From positions 7,523,547 through 7,587,546 of the forward strand of contig CM074193.1 in assembly GCA_037179385.1 (NCBI GenBank): a stretch of DNA of 64,000 nucleotides, written 5' to 3'. This document shows positions 1-12,789 of the stretch, in pieces; within the stretch, counting starts at the first letter, position 1, and each line of letters opens with the position of its first letter. The stretch comes from Holothuria scabra (Eukaryota; Echinodermata; Holothuroidea; Aspidochirotida; Holothuriidae). Made by a program: the position numbers and the translations under genes. The notes beneath the pieces were generated by a model. It worked only from the letters and a program-made list of their open reading frames with translations. It was not told where the DNA came from and did not search any database.

Positions 1-3000
1 AATTTCCCAAGTAATGATAATTTTTTTTGTATGTTTACTGGTGTATTTGGCTAACAAATCGTCTTTGTGCTGGCTTTTCGATACCCTCATGATTCACATA
101 ACATCATAAATTATCATTCACTAAATTTGTGAAAAAATCCATAGGGTCCCGATGTCTGAAAACGACGTTCAAAAATGAGGGCGCAACTCAGCATTTACCA
201 TGAAAATTATATGATTGTATTTTGGGGTAACCTTTGTGTGGCCTTTAAGCTAATATATCGTGCTTGTGCTGACAATTCCATCAATTCATCATCAATTCCA
301 AGTAAAAAATAGTCCAACTACACCAAATTTTAATATATTTAAATTGTCATGATATGCAATAACTAAATTTTAAAGACGGTGGCCCAAATTTAAATGTCCT
401 TTTAAATTTCCTAATTAATGATAATTTCTTTGTATGTTTACTGGTGTATTTGGCTAACAATTCGTCTTTGTGCTGGCTTTTCGATACCCTCATGATTCAC
501 ATAACATCATAAATTATCATTCACTAACTTTTTGGAAAAATTTATAGGGTCCCGATGCCGGAAAACGACGTTTAAAAATGAGGGCGCACTTCAGCATTTA
601 CCATGAAAATTATATGATTGTATTTTGGGATAAGCTTTGTGTGGCCTTTAAGCTAATATATCGTGCTTGTGCTGACAATTCCATCAATTCATCATCAATT
701 CTAAGTTTAAAATAGTCCAACTACACCAAATTTTAATATATTTAAAGGGTCATGATATGCAATAACTAAATTTTAAAGACAGTGGCCCGAATTTAAATGT
801 CCTTTTAAATTTCCCAAGTAATGATAATTTTTTTGTATGTTTACCGGTGTATTTGGCTAACAAATCGTCTTTGTGCTGGCTTTTCGATACCCTCATGATT
901 CACATAACATCATAAATTATCATTCACTAACTTTTTGGAAAAATCCATAGGGTCCCGATGCCTGAAAACGACGTTTAAAAATGAGGGCGCAACTCAGCAT
1001 TTACCATGAAAATTATATGATTGTATTTTGGGGTATCCTTTGTGTGGCCTTTAAGCTAATATATCGTGCTTGTGCTGACAAATCCATCAATTCATCATCA
1101 ATTCTAAGTAAAAAATAGTCCAACTAATTCAAATTTTAATATATTTAAAGGGTCATGATATGCAATAACTAAATTTTAAAGACAGTGGCCCGAATTTAAA
1201 TGTCCTTTTAAATTTCCCAAGTAATGATAATTTTTTTTGTATGTTTACCGGTGTATTTGGCTAACAAATCGCCTTTGTGCTGGCTTTTCGATACCTTCAT
1301 GATTCACATAACATCATAAATTATTATTCACTAAATTTGTGGAAAAATCCATAGGGTCCCGATGTCTGAAAACGACGTTCAAAAATGAGGGCGCAACTCA
1401 GCATTTCCCATGAAAATTATATGATGGTATTTTTGGGTAACCTTTGTGTGGCCTTTAAGCTAATATATCGTGCTTGTGCTGACAATTCCATCAATTCATC
1501 ATCAATTCAAAGTAAAAAATAGTCCAACTACACCAAATTTTAATATATTTAAAGGGTCATGATATGCAATAACTAAATTTTAAAGACGGTGGCCCAAATT
1601 TAAATGTCCTTTTAAATTTCCTAAGTAATGATAATTTCTTTGTATGTTTACTGGTGTATTTGGCTAACAAATCGTCTTTGTGCTGGCTTTTCGATACCCT
1701 CATGATTCACATAACATCATAAATTATCATTAACTAAATTTTTGGAAAAATCCAATGGGTCCCGATGCCTGAAAACGACGTTCAAAAATGAGGGCGTACT
1801 TCAGCATTTACCATGAAAATTATATGATTGTATTTTGGGGTAACCTTTGTGTGGCCTTTAAGCTAATATATCGTGCTTGTGCTGACAATTCCATCAATTC
1901 ATCATCAATTCTAAGTTAAAAATAGTCCAACTACACCAAATTTTAATATATTTAAAGGGTCATGATATGCAATAACTAAATTTTAAAGACGGTGGCCCAA
2001 ATTTAAATGTCCTTTTAAATTTCCTAAGTAATGATAATTTCTTTGTATGTTTACTGGTGTATTTGTCTAACAAATCGTCTTTGTGCTGGCTTTTCGATAC
2101 ACTCATGATTCAAATAACATCATAAATTATCATTCACTAACTTTTTGGAAAAATCCATAGGGTCCCAATGCCTAGAAACGACGTTTAAAAATGAGGGCGC
2201 ACTTCAGCATTTGCCATGAAAATTATATGATTGTATTTTGGGATAAGCTTTGTGTGGCCTTTAAGCTAATATATCGTGCTTGTGCTGACAATTCCATCAA
2301 TTCATCATCAATTCAAGGTAAAAAATAGTCCAACTAAACCAAATTTTAGTACATTTAAAGGGTCATGATATGCAATAACTAAATTTTAAAGACAGTGGCC
2401 CGAATTTAAATGTCCTTTTACATTTCCTAAGTAATGATAATTTTTTGGTATGTTTACCGGTGTATTTGTCTAACAAATCGTCTTTGTGCTGGCTTTTCGA
2501 TACACTCATGATTCAAATAACATCATAAATTATCATTCACTAACTTTTTGGAAAAATCCATAGGGTCCCAATGCCTACAAACGACGTTTAAAAATGAGTT
2601 CGCACTTCAGCATTTACCATGAAAATTATATGATTGTATTTTGGCATAAGCTTTGTGTGGCCTTTAAGCTAATATATCGTGCTTGTACTGACAATTCCAT
2701 TAATTCATCATCAATTCTAAGTTAAAAATAGTCCAACTACACCAAATTTTAATATATTTAAAGGGTCATGATATGCAATAACTAAATTTTAAAGACGGTG
2801 GCTCAAATTTAAATGTCCTTTTAAATTTCCTAAGTAATGATATTTTTTTTGTATGTTTGCCGGTGTATTTGGCTAACAAATCTTCTTTGTGCTGGCTTTT
2901 CGATACCCTCATGATTCACATAACATCATAAATTATCATTCACTAAATTTTTGGAAAAATCCATAGGGTCCCGATGCCTGAAAACGACGTTTAAAAATGA

Positions 3001-3372
3001 GGGCGCAACTCAGCATTTACCATGAAAATTATATGATTGTATTTTGGGGTAACCTTTGTGTGGCCTTTAAGGTAATATATCGTGCTTGTGCTGACAATTC
3101 CATCAATTCATCATCAATTCCAAGTAAAAAATAGTCCAACTAAACCAAATTTTAGTACATTTAAAGGGTCATGATATGCAATAACTAAATTTTAAAGACA
3201 GTGGCCCGAATTTAAATGTCCTTTTAAATTTCCCAAGTAATGATAATTTTTTGGTATGTTTACCGGTGTATTTGTCTAACAAATCGTCTTTGTGCTGGCT
3301 TTTCGATACACTCATGATACACATAACATTATAAATTATCATTCACTAACTTTTTGGAAAACTCCATAGGGT
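1..3372 (+). repeat. ~401-bp satellite array, forward block
   Basis: Tandem head-to-tail copies of a ~401-bp AT-rich unit. The landmark AATTTCC(C/T)AAGTAATGATAA recurs near 1, 408, 809, 1210, 1611 and onward, giving about 8.4 copies. Copies differ by scattered substitutions and small indels, mostly in a poly-T tract after that landmark. No long ORF exists in any frame, so nothing suggests coding. The unit looks like a pericentromeric or heterochromatic satellite, but that placement is inference. Confidence 0.95.
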
Positions 3373-3392
3373 CCCTATGACCCTTTAAATGT
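3366..3392. other. Inversion junction in the 401-bp satellite
   Basis: The forward block stops just after CCATAGGGTCCC. The next bases, TATGACCCTTTAAATG, are the reverse complement of a different part of the unit. From here to 11,560 every copy reads in the opposite direction. The two halves join at non-equivalent unit positions with only one or two shared bases, so this is a breakpoint and not a symmetric palindrome centre. Confidence 0.9.
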
Positions 3393-6300
3393 ACTAAAAT
3401 TTGAATTAGTTGGGCTATTTTTTACCTTGAATTGATGATGAATTGATGGAATTGTCAGCACAAGCAAGATATATTAGCTTAAAGGCCACACAAAGCTTAC
3501 ACCAAAATACAATCATATAATTTTCATGATAAATGCTGAAGTGCGCCCATATTTTTAAACGTCGTTTGTAGGCATTGGGACCCTATGGATTTTTCCAAAA
3601 AGTTAGTGAATGATAATTTATGATGTTATGTGAATCATGAGTGTATCGAAAAACCAGCACAAAGACGATTTGTTAGCCAAATACACCGGTAAACATACAA
3701 AAAAATTATCATTACTTAGGAAATTTAAAAGGACATTTAAATTCGGGCCATGGTATTTAAAATTTAGTTATTGCATATCATGACCCTTTAAATATATTAA
3801 AATTTGGTGTAGTTGGACTATTTTTAACTTAGAATTGATGATGACTTGATGGAATTGTCAGCACAAGCACGATATATTAGCTTAAAGGCCACACAAAGGT
3901 TACCCAAAATACAATCATCTAATTTTCATGGTAAATGCTGAAGTACGCCCTCATTTTTAAACGTCGTTTTCAGGCATCGGGACCCTATGGATTTTTCCAA
4001 AAATTTAGTGAATGATAATTTATGATGTTATGTGAATCATGAGGGTATCGGAAAGCCAGCACAAAGACGATTTGTTAGCCAAATACACCGGTAAACATAC
4101 AAAAAAATTATCATTACTTAGGAAATTTAAAAGGACATTTAAATTTGGGCCACTGTCTTTAAAATTTAGTTATTGCATATCATGACCCTTTAAATATATT
4201 AAAATTTGGTGTAGTTGGACTATTTTTAACTTAGAATTGATGATGAATTGATGGAATTGTCAGCAAAAGCACGATATATTAGCTTAAAGGCCACACAAAG
4301 CTTATGCCAAAATACAATCATATAATTTTCATGGTAAATGCTGAAGTGCGCTCTCATTTTTAAACGTCGTTTGTAGGCATTGGGACCCTATGGATTTTTC
4401 CAAAAAGTTAGTGAATGATAATTTATGATGTTATTTGAATCATGAGTGTATCGAAAAGCCAGCACAAAGACGATTTGTTAGACAAATACACCGGTAAACA
4501 TACCAAAAAATTATCATTACTTAGGAAATTTAAAAGGACATTTAAATTCGGGCCACTGTCTTTAAAATTTAGTTATTGCATATCATGACCCTTTAAATGT
4601 ACTAAACTTTGGTTTAGTTGGACTATTTTTTACTTGGAATTGATGATGAATTGATGGAATTGTCAGCACAAGCACGATATATTAGCTTAAAGGCCACACA
4701 AAGGTTACCCCAAAATACAATCATATAATTTTCATGGTAAATGCTGAGTTGCGCGCTCATTTTTAAACGTCGTTTTCAGGCATCGGGAGGCTATGGATTT
4801 TTCCAAAAATTTAGCGAATGATAATTTATGATGTTATGTGAATCATAAGGGTATCGAAAAGCCAGCACAAAGACGATTTGTTAGCCAAATACACCGGTAC
4901 ACATGCAAAAAAAATATCATTACTTAGGAAATTTAAAAGGACATTTAAATTTGGGCCACCGTCTTTAAAATTTAGTTATTGCATATCATGACCCTTTAAA
5001 TATATTAAAATTTGAATTAGTTGGACTATTTTTTACTTAGAATTGATGATGAATTGATGGAATTGTCAGCACAAGCACGATATATTAGCTTAAAGGCCAC
5101 ACAAAGGTTACCCCAAAATACAATAATATGATTTTCATGGTAAATGCTGAAGTACGCCCTCATTTTTAAACGTCGTTTTCAGGCATCGGGACCCTATGGA
5201 TTTTTCCAAAAATTTAGCGAATGATAATTTATGATGTTATGTGAATCATGAGGGTATCGAAAAGCCAGCACAAAGACGATTTGTTAGCCAAATACACCGG
5301 TAAACATACCAAAAAATTATCATTACTTGGGAAATTTAAAAGGACATTTAAATTTGGGCCACTGTCTTTAAAATTTAGTTATTGCATATCATGACCCTTT
5401 AAATATATTAAAATTTGGTGTAGTTGCACTATTTTTAACTTAGAATTGATGATGAATTGATGGAATTGTCAGCAAAAGCACGATATATTAGCTTAAAGGC
5501 CACACAAAGCTTATGCCAAAATACAATCATATAATTTTCATGGTAAATGCTGAAGTGCGCCTTCATTTTTAAACGTCGTTTGTAGGCATTGGGACCCTAT
5601 AGATATTTCCAAAAAGTTAGTGAATGATAATTTATGATGTTATGTGAATCATGAGGGTATAGAAAAACCAGCACAAAGACGATTTGTTAGCCAAATACAC
5701 CGGTAAACATACAAAAAATTATCATTACTTAGGAAATTTAAAAGGACATTTAAATTTTGGCCACCGTCTTTAAAATTTGGTTATTGCATATCATGACCCT
5801 TTAAAAGTATTAAAATTTGATGTCGTTGGACTATTTTTTACTTAGAATTGATGATGAATTGATGGAATTGTCAGCACAAGCACGAGATATTACCTTTTAG
5901 GCCACACAAAGGTTACCCCAAAATACAATCATATAATTTTCATGGTAAATGCTGAAGTACGCCCTCATTTTTAAACGTCGTTTTCAGGCATCGGGACCCT
6001 ATGGATTTTTCCAAAAAGTTAGTGAATGATTATTTATGATGTTATGTGAATCATAGGTGTATCGAAAAGCCAGCACAAAGACGATTTGTTAGCCAAATAC
6101 AAAGGTTAACATACAAAAAAATTATCATTACTTAGGAAATTTAAAAGGACATTTAAATTTGGGCCACCGTCTTTAAAATTTGGTTATTGCATATCAGGAC
6201 CCTTTAAATGTATTAAAATTTGGTGTAGTTGGACTATTTTTTACTTAGAATTGATGATGAATTGATGGAATTGTCAGCACAAGCACGATATATTAGCTTA

Positions 6301-6412
6301 AAGGCCACACAAAGGTTACCCCAAAATACAAACATATAATTTTCATGGTAAATGCTGAGTTGCGCCCTCATTTTTAAACGTCGTTTGTAGGCATCGGGAC
6401 CCTATGGATTTT

Positions 6413-8032
6413 TCCAAAAAGTTAGTGAATGATTATTTATGATGTTATGTGAATCATAGGTGTATCGAAAAGCCAGCACAAAGACGATTTGTTAGCCAAA
6501 TACACCGGTAAACATACAAAAAAATTATCATTACTTAGGAAATTTAAAAGGACATTTAAATTTGGGCCACTGTCTTTAAAATTTAGTTATTGCATATCAT
6601 GACCCTTTAAATTTACTAAAATTTGGTTTAGTTGGACTATTTTTTACCTTGAATTGATGATGAATTGATGGAATTGTCAGCACAAGCACGATATATTAGC
6701 TTAAAGGCCACACAAAGGTTACCCCAAAATGGAATCATATCATTTTCATGGTAAATGCTGAAGTACGCCCTCATTTTTAAACGTCGTTTTCAGGCATCGG
6801 GACCCTATAGATATTTCCAAAAAGTTAGTGAATGATAATTTATGATGTTATGTGAATCATGAGGGTATAGAAAAACCAGCACAAAGACGATTTGTTAGCC
6901 AAATACACCGGGAAACATACAAAAAATTATCATTACTTAGGAAATTTAAAAGGACATTTAAATTTTGGCCACCGTCTTTAAAATTTGGTTATTGCATCAT
7001 ATCATGACCCTTTAAATGTATTAAAATTTGGTGTAGTTGGACTATTTTTTACTTAGAATTGATGATGAATTGATGGAATTGTCAGCACAAGCACGATATA
7101 TTAGCTTAAAGGCCACACAAAGGTTACCCCAAAATACAATCATATAATTTTCATGGTAAATGCTGAGTTGCGCCCTCATTTTTAAACGTCGTTTGTAGGC
7201 ATCGGGACCCTATGGATTTTTCCAAAAAGTTAGTGAATGATTATTTATGATGTTATGTGAATCATAGGTGTATCGAAAAGCCAGCACAAAGACGATTTGT
7301 TAGCCAAATACACCGGTAAACATACAAAAAAATTATCATTACTTAGGAAATTTAAAAGGACATTTAAATTTGGGCCACTGTCTTTAAAATTTAGTTATTG
7401 CATATCATGACCCTTTAAATTTACTAAAATTTGGTTTAGTTGGACTATTTTTTACCTTGAATTGATGATGAATTGATGGAATTGTCAGCACAAGCACGAT
7501 ATATTAGCTTAAAGGCCACACAAAGGTTACCCCAAAATGGAATCATATCATTTTCATGGTAAATGCTGAAGTACGCCCTCATTTTTAAACGTCGTTTTCA
7601 GGCATCGGGACCCTATAGATATTTCCAAAAAGTTAGTGAATGATAATTTATGATGTTATGTGAATCATGAGGGTATAGAAAAACCAGCACAAAGACGATT
7701 TGTTAGCCAAATACACCGGGAAACATACAAAAAATTATCATTACTTAGGAAATTTAAAAGGACATTTAAATTTTGGCCACCGTCTTTAAAATTTGGTTAT
7801 TGCATCATATCATGACCCTTTAAATGTATTAAAATTTGGTGTAGTTGGACTATTTTTTACTTAGAATTGATGATGAATTGATGGAATTGTCAGCACAAGC
7901 ACGATATATTAGCTTAAAGGCCACACAAAGGTTACCCCAAAATACAATCATATAATTTTCATGGTAAATGCTGAAGTACGCCCTTATTTTTAAACGTCGT
8001 TTTCAGGCATCGGGACCCTATGGATATTTCCA
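6413..8032 (-). repeat. Recent 810-bp dimer duplication within the satellite
   Basis: Two adjacent blocks of about 810 bp (two units each) share rare variants at the same offset. GGTTATTGCATCATATCATG occurs near 6,985 and 7,795, CCAAAATGGAATCATATC near 6,724 and 7,534, and ATTTACTAAAATTTGG near 6,611 and 7,421. Neighbouring copies lack these variants, so a dimer was duplicated recently. Confidence 0.8.
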
Positions 8033-10728
8033 AAAAGTTAGTGAATGATAATTTATGATGTTATGTGAATCATGAGGGTATAGAAAAACCAGCACAGAGA
8101 CGATTTGTTAGCCAAATACACCGGTAAACATACAAAAAATTATCATTACTTAGGAAATTTAAAAGGACATTTAAATTTGGGCCACCGTCTTTAAAATTTA
8201 GTTATTGCATATCATGACCCTTTAAATGTATTAAAATTTGGTGTAGTTGGACTATTTTTTACTTAGAATTGATGATGAATTGATGGAATTGTCAGCACAA
8301 GCACGATATATTAGCTTAAAGGCCACACAAAGGTTACCCCAAAATACAATCATATAATTTTCATGGTAAATGCTGAAGTACGCCCTTATTTTTAAACGTC
8401 GTTTTCAGGCATCGGCACCCTATGGATTTTTCCAAAAAGTTAGTGAATGATAATTTATGATGTTATGTGAATCATAGGTGTATCGAAAAGCCAGCACAAA
8501 GACGATTTGTTAGCCAAATACAAAGGTTAACATACAAAAAAATTATCATTACTTAGGGAATTTAAAAGGACATTTAAATTTGGGCCACCGTCTTTAAAAT
8601 TTAGTTATTGCATATCATGACCCTTTAAATGTATTAAAATTTGATGTCGTTGGGCTATTTTTTACTTGGAATTGATGATGAATTGATGGAATTGTCAGCA
8701 CAAGCACGATATATTAGCTTAAAGGCCACACAAAGGTTACCCCAAAATACAATCAAATAATTTTCATTGTAAATGCTGGAGTACGCCATCATTTTTAAAC
8801 GTCGGTTTTAGGCATCGGGACCCTATGGATTTTTCCAAAAAGTTAGTGAATGATAATTTATGATGTTATGTGAATCATGAGGGTATTGAAAAGCCAGCAC
8901 AAAGACGATTTGTTAGCCAAATACAAAGGTTAACATACATATAAATTTTCGTTACTTAGGAAATTTAAAAGGACATTTAAATTTGGGCGACCGTCTTTAA
9001 AATTTGGTTATTGCATATCAGGACCCTTTAAATGTATTAAAATTTGATGTCGTTGGACTATTTCTACTTGGAATTGATGATGAATTGATGGAATTGTCAG
9101 CACAAGCACGATATATTAGCTTAAAGGCCACACAAAGGTTACCCCAAAATACAAACATATAGTTTTCATGGTAAATGCTGGAGTACGCCCTCATTTTTAA
9201 ACGTCGTTTTCAGGCATCGGGACCCTATAGATATTTCCAAAAAGTTAGTGAATGATAATTTATGATGTTATGTGAATCATGGGTGTATCGAAAAGCCAGC
9301 ACAAAGACGATTTGTTAGCCAAATACAAAGGTTAACATACAAAAAAATTATCATTACTTAGGAAATTTAAAAGGACATTTAAATTTGGGCGACCGTCTTT
9401 AAAATTTGGTTATTGCATATCAGGACCCTTTAAATGTATTAAAATTTGATGTAGTTGGACTATTTCTACTTGGAATTGATGATGAATTGATGGAATTGTC
9501 AGCACAAGCACGATATATTAGCTTAAAGGCCACACACAGGTTACCCCAAAATACAATCATATAATTTTCATGGTAAATGCTGGAGTACGCCCTCATTTTT
9601 AAACGTCGTTTTCAGGCATCGGGACCCTATAGATATTTCCAAAAAGTTAGTGAATGATAATTTATGATGTTATGTGAATCATGAGGGTATAGAAAAGCCA
9701 ACACAAAGACGATTTGTTAGCCAAATACAAAGGTTAACATACAAAAAAATTATCATTACTTAGGAAATTTAAAAGGACATTTAAATTTGGGCCACCGTCT
9801 TTAAAATTTAGTTATTGCATATCATGACCCTTTAAAAGTATTAAAATTTGATGTAGTTGAACTATTTTTTACTTGGAATTGATGATGAATTGATGGAATT
9901 GTCAGCACAAGCACGATATATTAGCTTAAAGTCCACACAAAGGATACCCCAAAATACAATCAAATAATTTTCATTGTAAATGCTGGAGTACGCCATCATT
10001 TTTAAACGTCGTTTTTAGGCATCTGGACCCTATGGATTTTTCCAAAAAGTTAGTGAATGATAATTTATGATGTTATGTGAATCATGATGGTATTGAAAAG
10101 CCAGCACAAAGACGATTTGTTAGCCAAATACACCGGTAAACATACAAAAAAATTATAATTACTTAGGAAATTTAAAAGGACATTCAAATTTGGGCCACCG
10201 TCTTTAAAATTTAGTTATTGCATATCATGACCCTTTAAATGTGTTAAAATTTGGTGTAGTTGAACTATTTTTTACTTAGAATTGATGATGAATTGATGGA
10301 ATTGTCAGCACAAGCACGATATATTAGCTAAAAGTCCACACAAAGGTTACCCCAAAATACAATAAAATAATTTTTATGCCAAATGCTGAAGTACGCCATC
10401 ATTTTTAAACGTCGTTTTCAGGCATCGGGACCCTATGGATTTTTCCAAAAAGTTAGTGAATGATAATTTATGATGTTATGTGAATCATGAGGATATCGAA
10501 AAGCCAGCACAAAGACGATTTGTTAGCCAAATACACCGGTAAACATACAAAAAAATTATCATTACTTAGGAAATTTAAAAGGACATTCAAATTTGGGCCA
10601 CCGTCTTTAAAATTTAGTTATTGCATATCATGACCCTTTAAATGTGTTAAAATTTGGTGTAGTTGAACTATTTTTTACTTAGAATTGATGATGAATTGAT
10701 GGAATTGTCAGCACAAGCACGATATATT

Positions 10729-10965
10729 TTTTTTATATTATTTTTATATATATTTTTTTTGTACCCTTAAGGTACCCGATACAGGGGGTCTGCCTGTACA
10801 AGCTTTTAAGCTTTTTTCAGACCTCCCCCACAATTTAGTGTCTAATGTAAATACTGTATCATAAGTATGTATATATTATTGTGGAAATCTTCTCAATACA
10901 ATACAATACAATACAATACAATACAATACAATACAATACAATACAATACAATACAATACAATACA
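10729..10965 (+). mobile_element. 5'-truncated non-LTR retrotransposon tail with pentamer repeat
   Basis: A 237-bp insertion breaks a satellite copy between GATATATT and AGCTAAAAGG. ATATT occurs on both sides (10,724-10,728 and 10,966-10,970) and fits a short target duplication. The insert has a T-rich start, a hairpin (GGGGGTCTG paired with CAGACCTCCCC, loop containing AAGCTTTTAAGCTT), and a 3' run of about 14 ATACA pentamers from 10,894. A 3' hairpin followed by a simple-repeat tail is typical of non-LTR retrotransposon 3' ends. No coding sequence remains, so the family cannot be assigned. Confidence 0.7.
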
Positions 10966-11560
10966 ATATTAGCTAAAAGGCCACACAAAGGTTACCCCAA
11001 AATACAATAAAATAATTTTTATGCCAAATGCTGAAGTACGGCCTCATTTTTAAACGTCGTTTTCAGGCATCGGGACCCTATGGATTTTTCCAAAAAGTTA
11101 GTGAATGATAATTTATGATGTTATGTGAATCATGAGGGTATCGAAAAGCCAGCACAAAGACGATTTGTTAGCCAAATAGACCGGTAAACATACAACAAAA
11201 TTATCATTACTTTTGAAATTTAAAAGGACATTTAAATTTCGGCCACCGTCTTTAAAATTTAGTTATTGCATATCATGACCCTTTAAATGTATTAAAATTT
11301 GGTGTAGTTGGACTATTTTTTAACTTAAAATTGATGATGAATTGATCGAATAATTAACACAAGCACGATATATTACCTTAAAGGACATACAAAGCTTACC
11401 CCCAAATGGAATCATTTAATTTTCATAGTGAAAGCTGAGTTGCGCCCTCATTTTTTAAACGTCATTTTTATGCATCGGGACCCTGTGGATCATTCCAAAA
11501 AGTTAGTGAATGATAACTTATGATTTTATGCGAATCATGAGGGCATTGAAAAGTTACCCA

Positions 11561-12376
11561 AAGGAGACATTTTTCAAATTTGTCATGCCGTACACTCCAT
11601 AAACAGACTTCACTTAGTCGGTCAAAAAGTGCTAAAAATGGTCCCAAAATAAAAAAAAATAGGTTCGGGAATTACAAATAGGTTACCCAACCCATTTTTT
11701 CTTCTGAATATTACGAGAGAGGAACTAGTGGTAGGGCGGGAGGGATCTTAGTGATATTTAAGCTAAAATCTTCCAAAATGGATCAAAATCTTTCCAAATT
11801 TGTCATTTTATACCAGAAAACCATGGGTCTGAAAATAAAATCATAAACACACAACCTTAAATTCGATTATACTAGGAATGAAAGAGAAACCCCTTTTAAT
11901 GTACTATCCTGTACCTTTCAACACAAAATAATACGGTTCTAGATAGTTTTTGTATGAAGAAATGACGAAAATGATTACGTCACCTAATTTGCATATTTGC
12001 ATTGATAATGGCTTAAGTTATGCAAAAAAAGATTCATTTAAATTCACCAACCTTGTTGTGTCCATTAATATATAGTTTCTCACAGAGAATATTCCTCTTA
12101 ATTAAATTAAAAAAACACTGCAAGCCGAATCCCTGCCTACCATTTTTAATTCGGAGGGGGTACGATGGGCCAAAATGGGGTACATCGTACTTCCACTATT
12201 GCGCCCTTATTAGATAGGGGCTAGGTCGTGTTAGTTTAAAGAGCGAGCCTAGTTAAAAACTGTCTCTTTCTAATTTTTTTTAATTTCTAGCTTGATACAT
12301 TCTTTTGACGTCAGGTCATTTTTCATAGGGGACAGATCCTCCAGGGGAACACATTTTCCTGGTACACAGGACGAAA
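11561..12376. other. Non-coding stretch after the satellite, nothing recognised
   Basis: AT-rich sequence with no supported gene. The only ORF of note (12,020-12,217, 65 codons) has no recognisable features. No clear inverted or tandem repeats were seen here. Confidence 0.5.
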
Positions 12377-12512
12377 TTATACTGCCAGCAGAACATCAGG
12401 CTACAGGTATCTTAAGGAAATATGAGGCAGAATATTCTGCCAGCAGAATATTCGGCTAACTTCAGGAAATCTGCGGCAGAATATTCTGTCGGCAGAATAT
12501 TCTGCTAACTTC
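12377..12512. repeat. Short ~49-bp tandem repeat with GCAGAATATTCTGC palindromes
   Basis: Three diverged copies of a ~49-bp unit begin near 12,377, 12,426 and 12,475. They share a GGCTAACTTCAGGAAAT-type tail. Inside are the palindrome GCAGAATATTCTGC (12,427-12,440, 12,492-12,505) and one-mismatch relatives (12,441-12,454, 12,476-12,489). The AGAAnnTTCT core matches the general form of a heat-shock element, but no gene is placed to use it. Confidence 0.6.
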
Positions 12513-12789
12513 AGCTGGGTAAAGTTGTCTTTTGTAGTCAGGTAGTAGGCCGACATCTAGTCGTAGTATCATTCACTCACCTGGGTTCTCTGGTCTAGTG
12601 AAAATATGTTGCCGATTATGCAACATTTGAAAGGAGTGTCTTCAGTCTTCAGTTACAACTCCGAAAAGGCTAACAAGCCATCACAGTCTGGGTGTCGTCA
12701 GGAGTTCAGCTAAGAAACTCATGACTGACGGGTCACTGGCAGAGCACATATTTGATGGTCAAAAAGGCGTACGGGAGCATTTCAGTTTA

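Larger units (their letters stand above)
3376..11560 (-). repeat. ~401-bp satellite array, inverted block
   Basis: About 20 copies of the same ~401-bp unit in reverse orientation. The landmark is now TTATCATTACTTAGGAAATTT, which recurs at ~400-bp steps. Sub-variants exist, such as TTAACATAC in place of ACCGGTAAACATAC. The last copies (10,970-11,560) become progressively more diverged and the array fades out near 11,560. One copy is interrupted by a retrotransposon tail at 10,729-10,965. Confidence 0.95.

Noticed and set aside
1..11560. CRISPR array or phage-like repeat structure
   Set aside because: The units are contiguous 401-bp repeats without unique spacers, in an evidently eukaryotic sequence.
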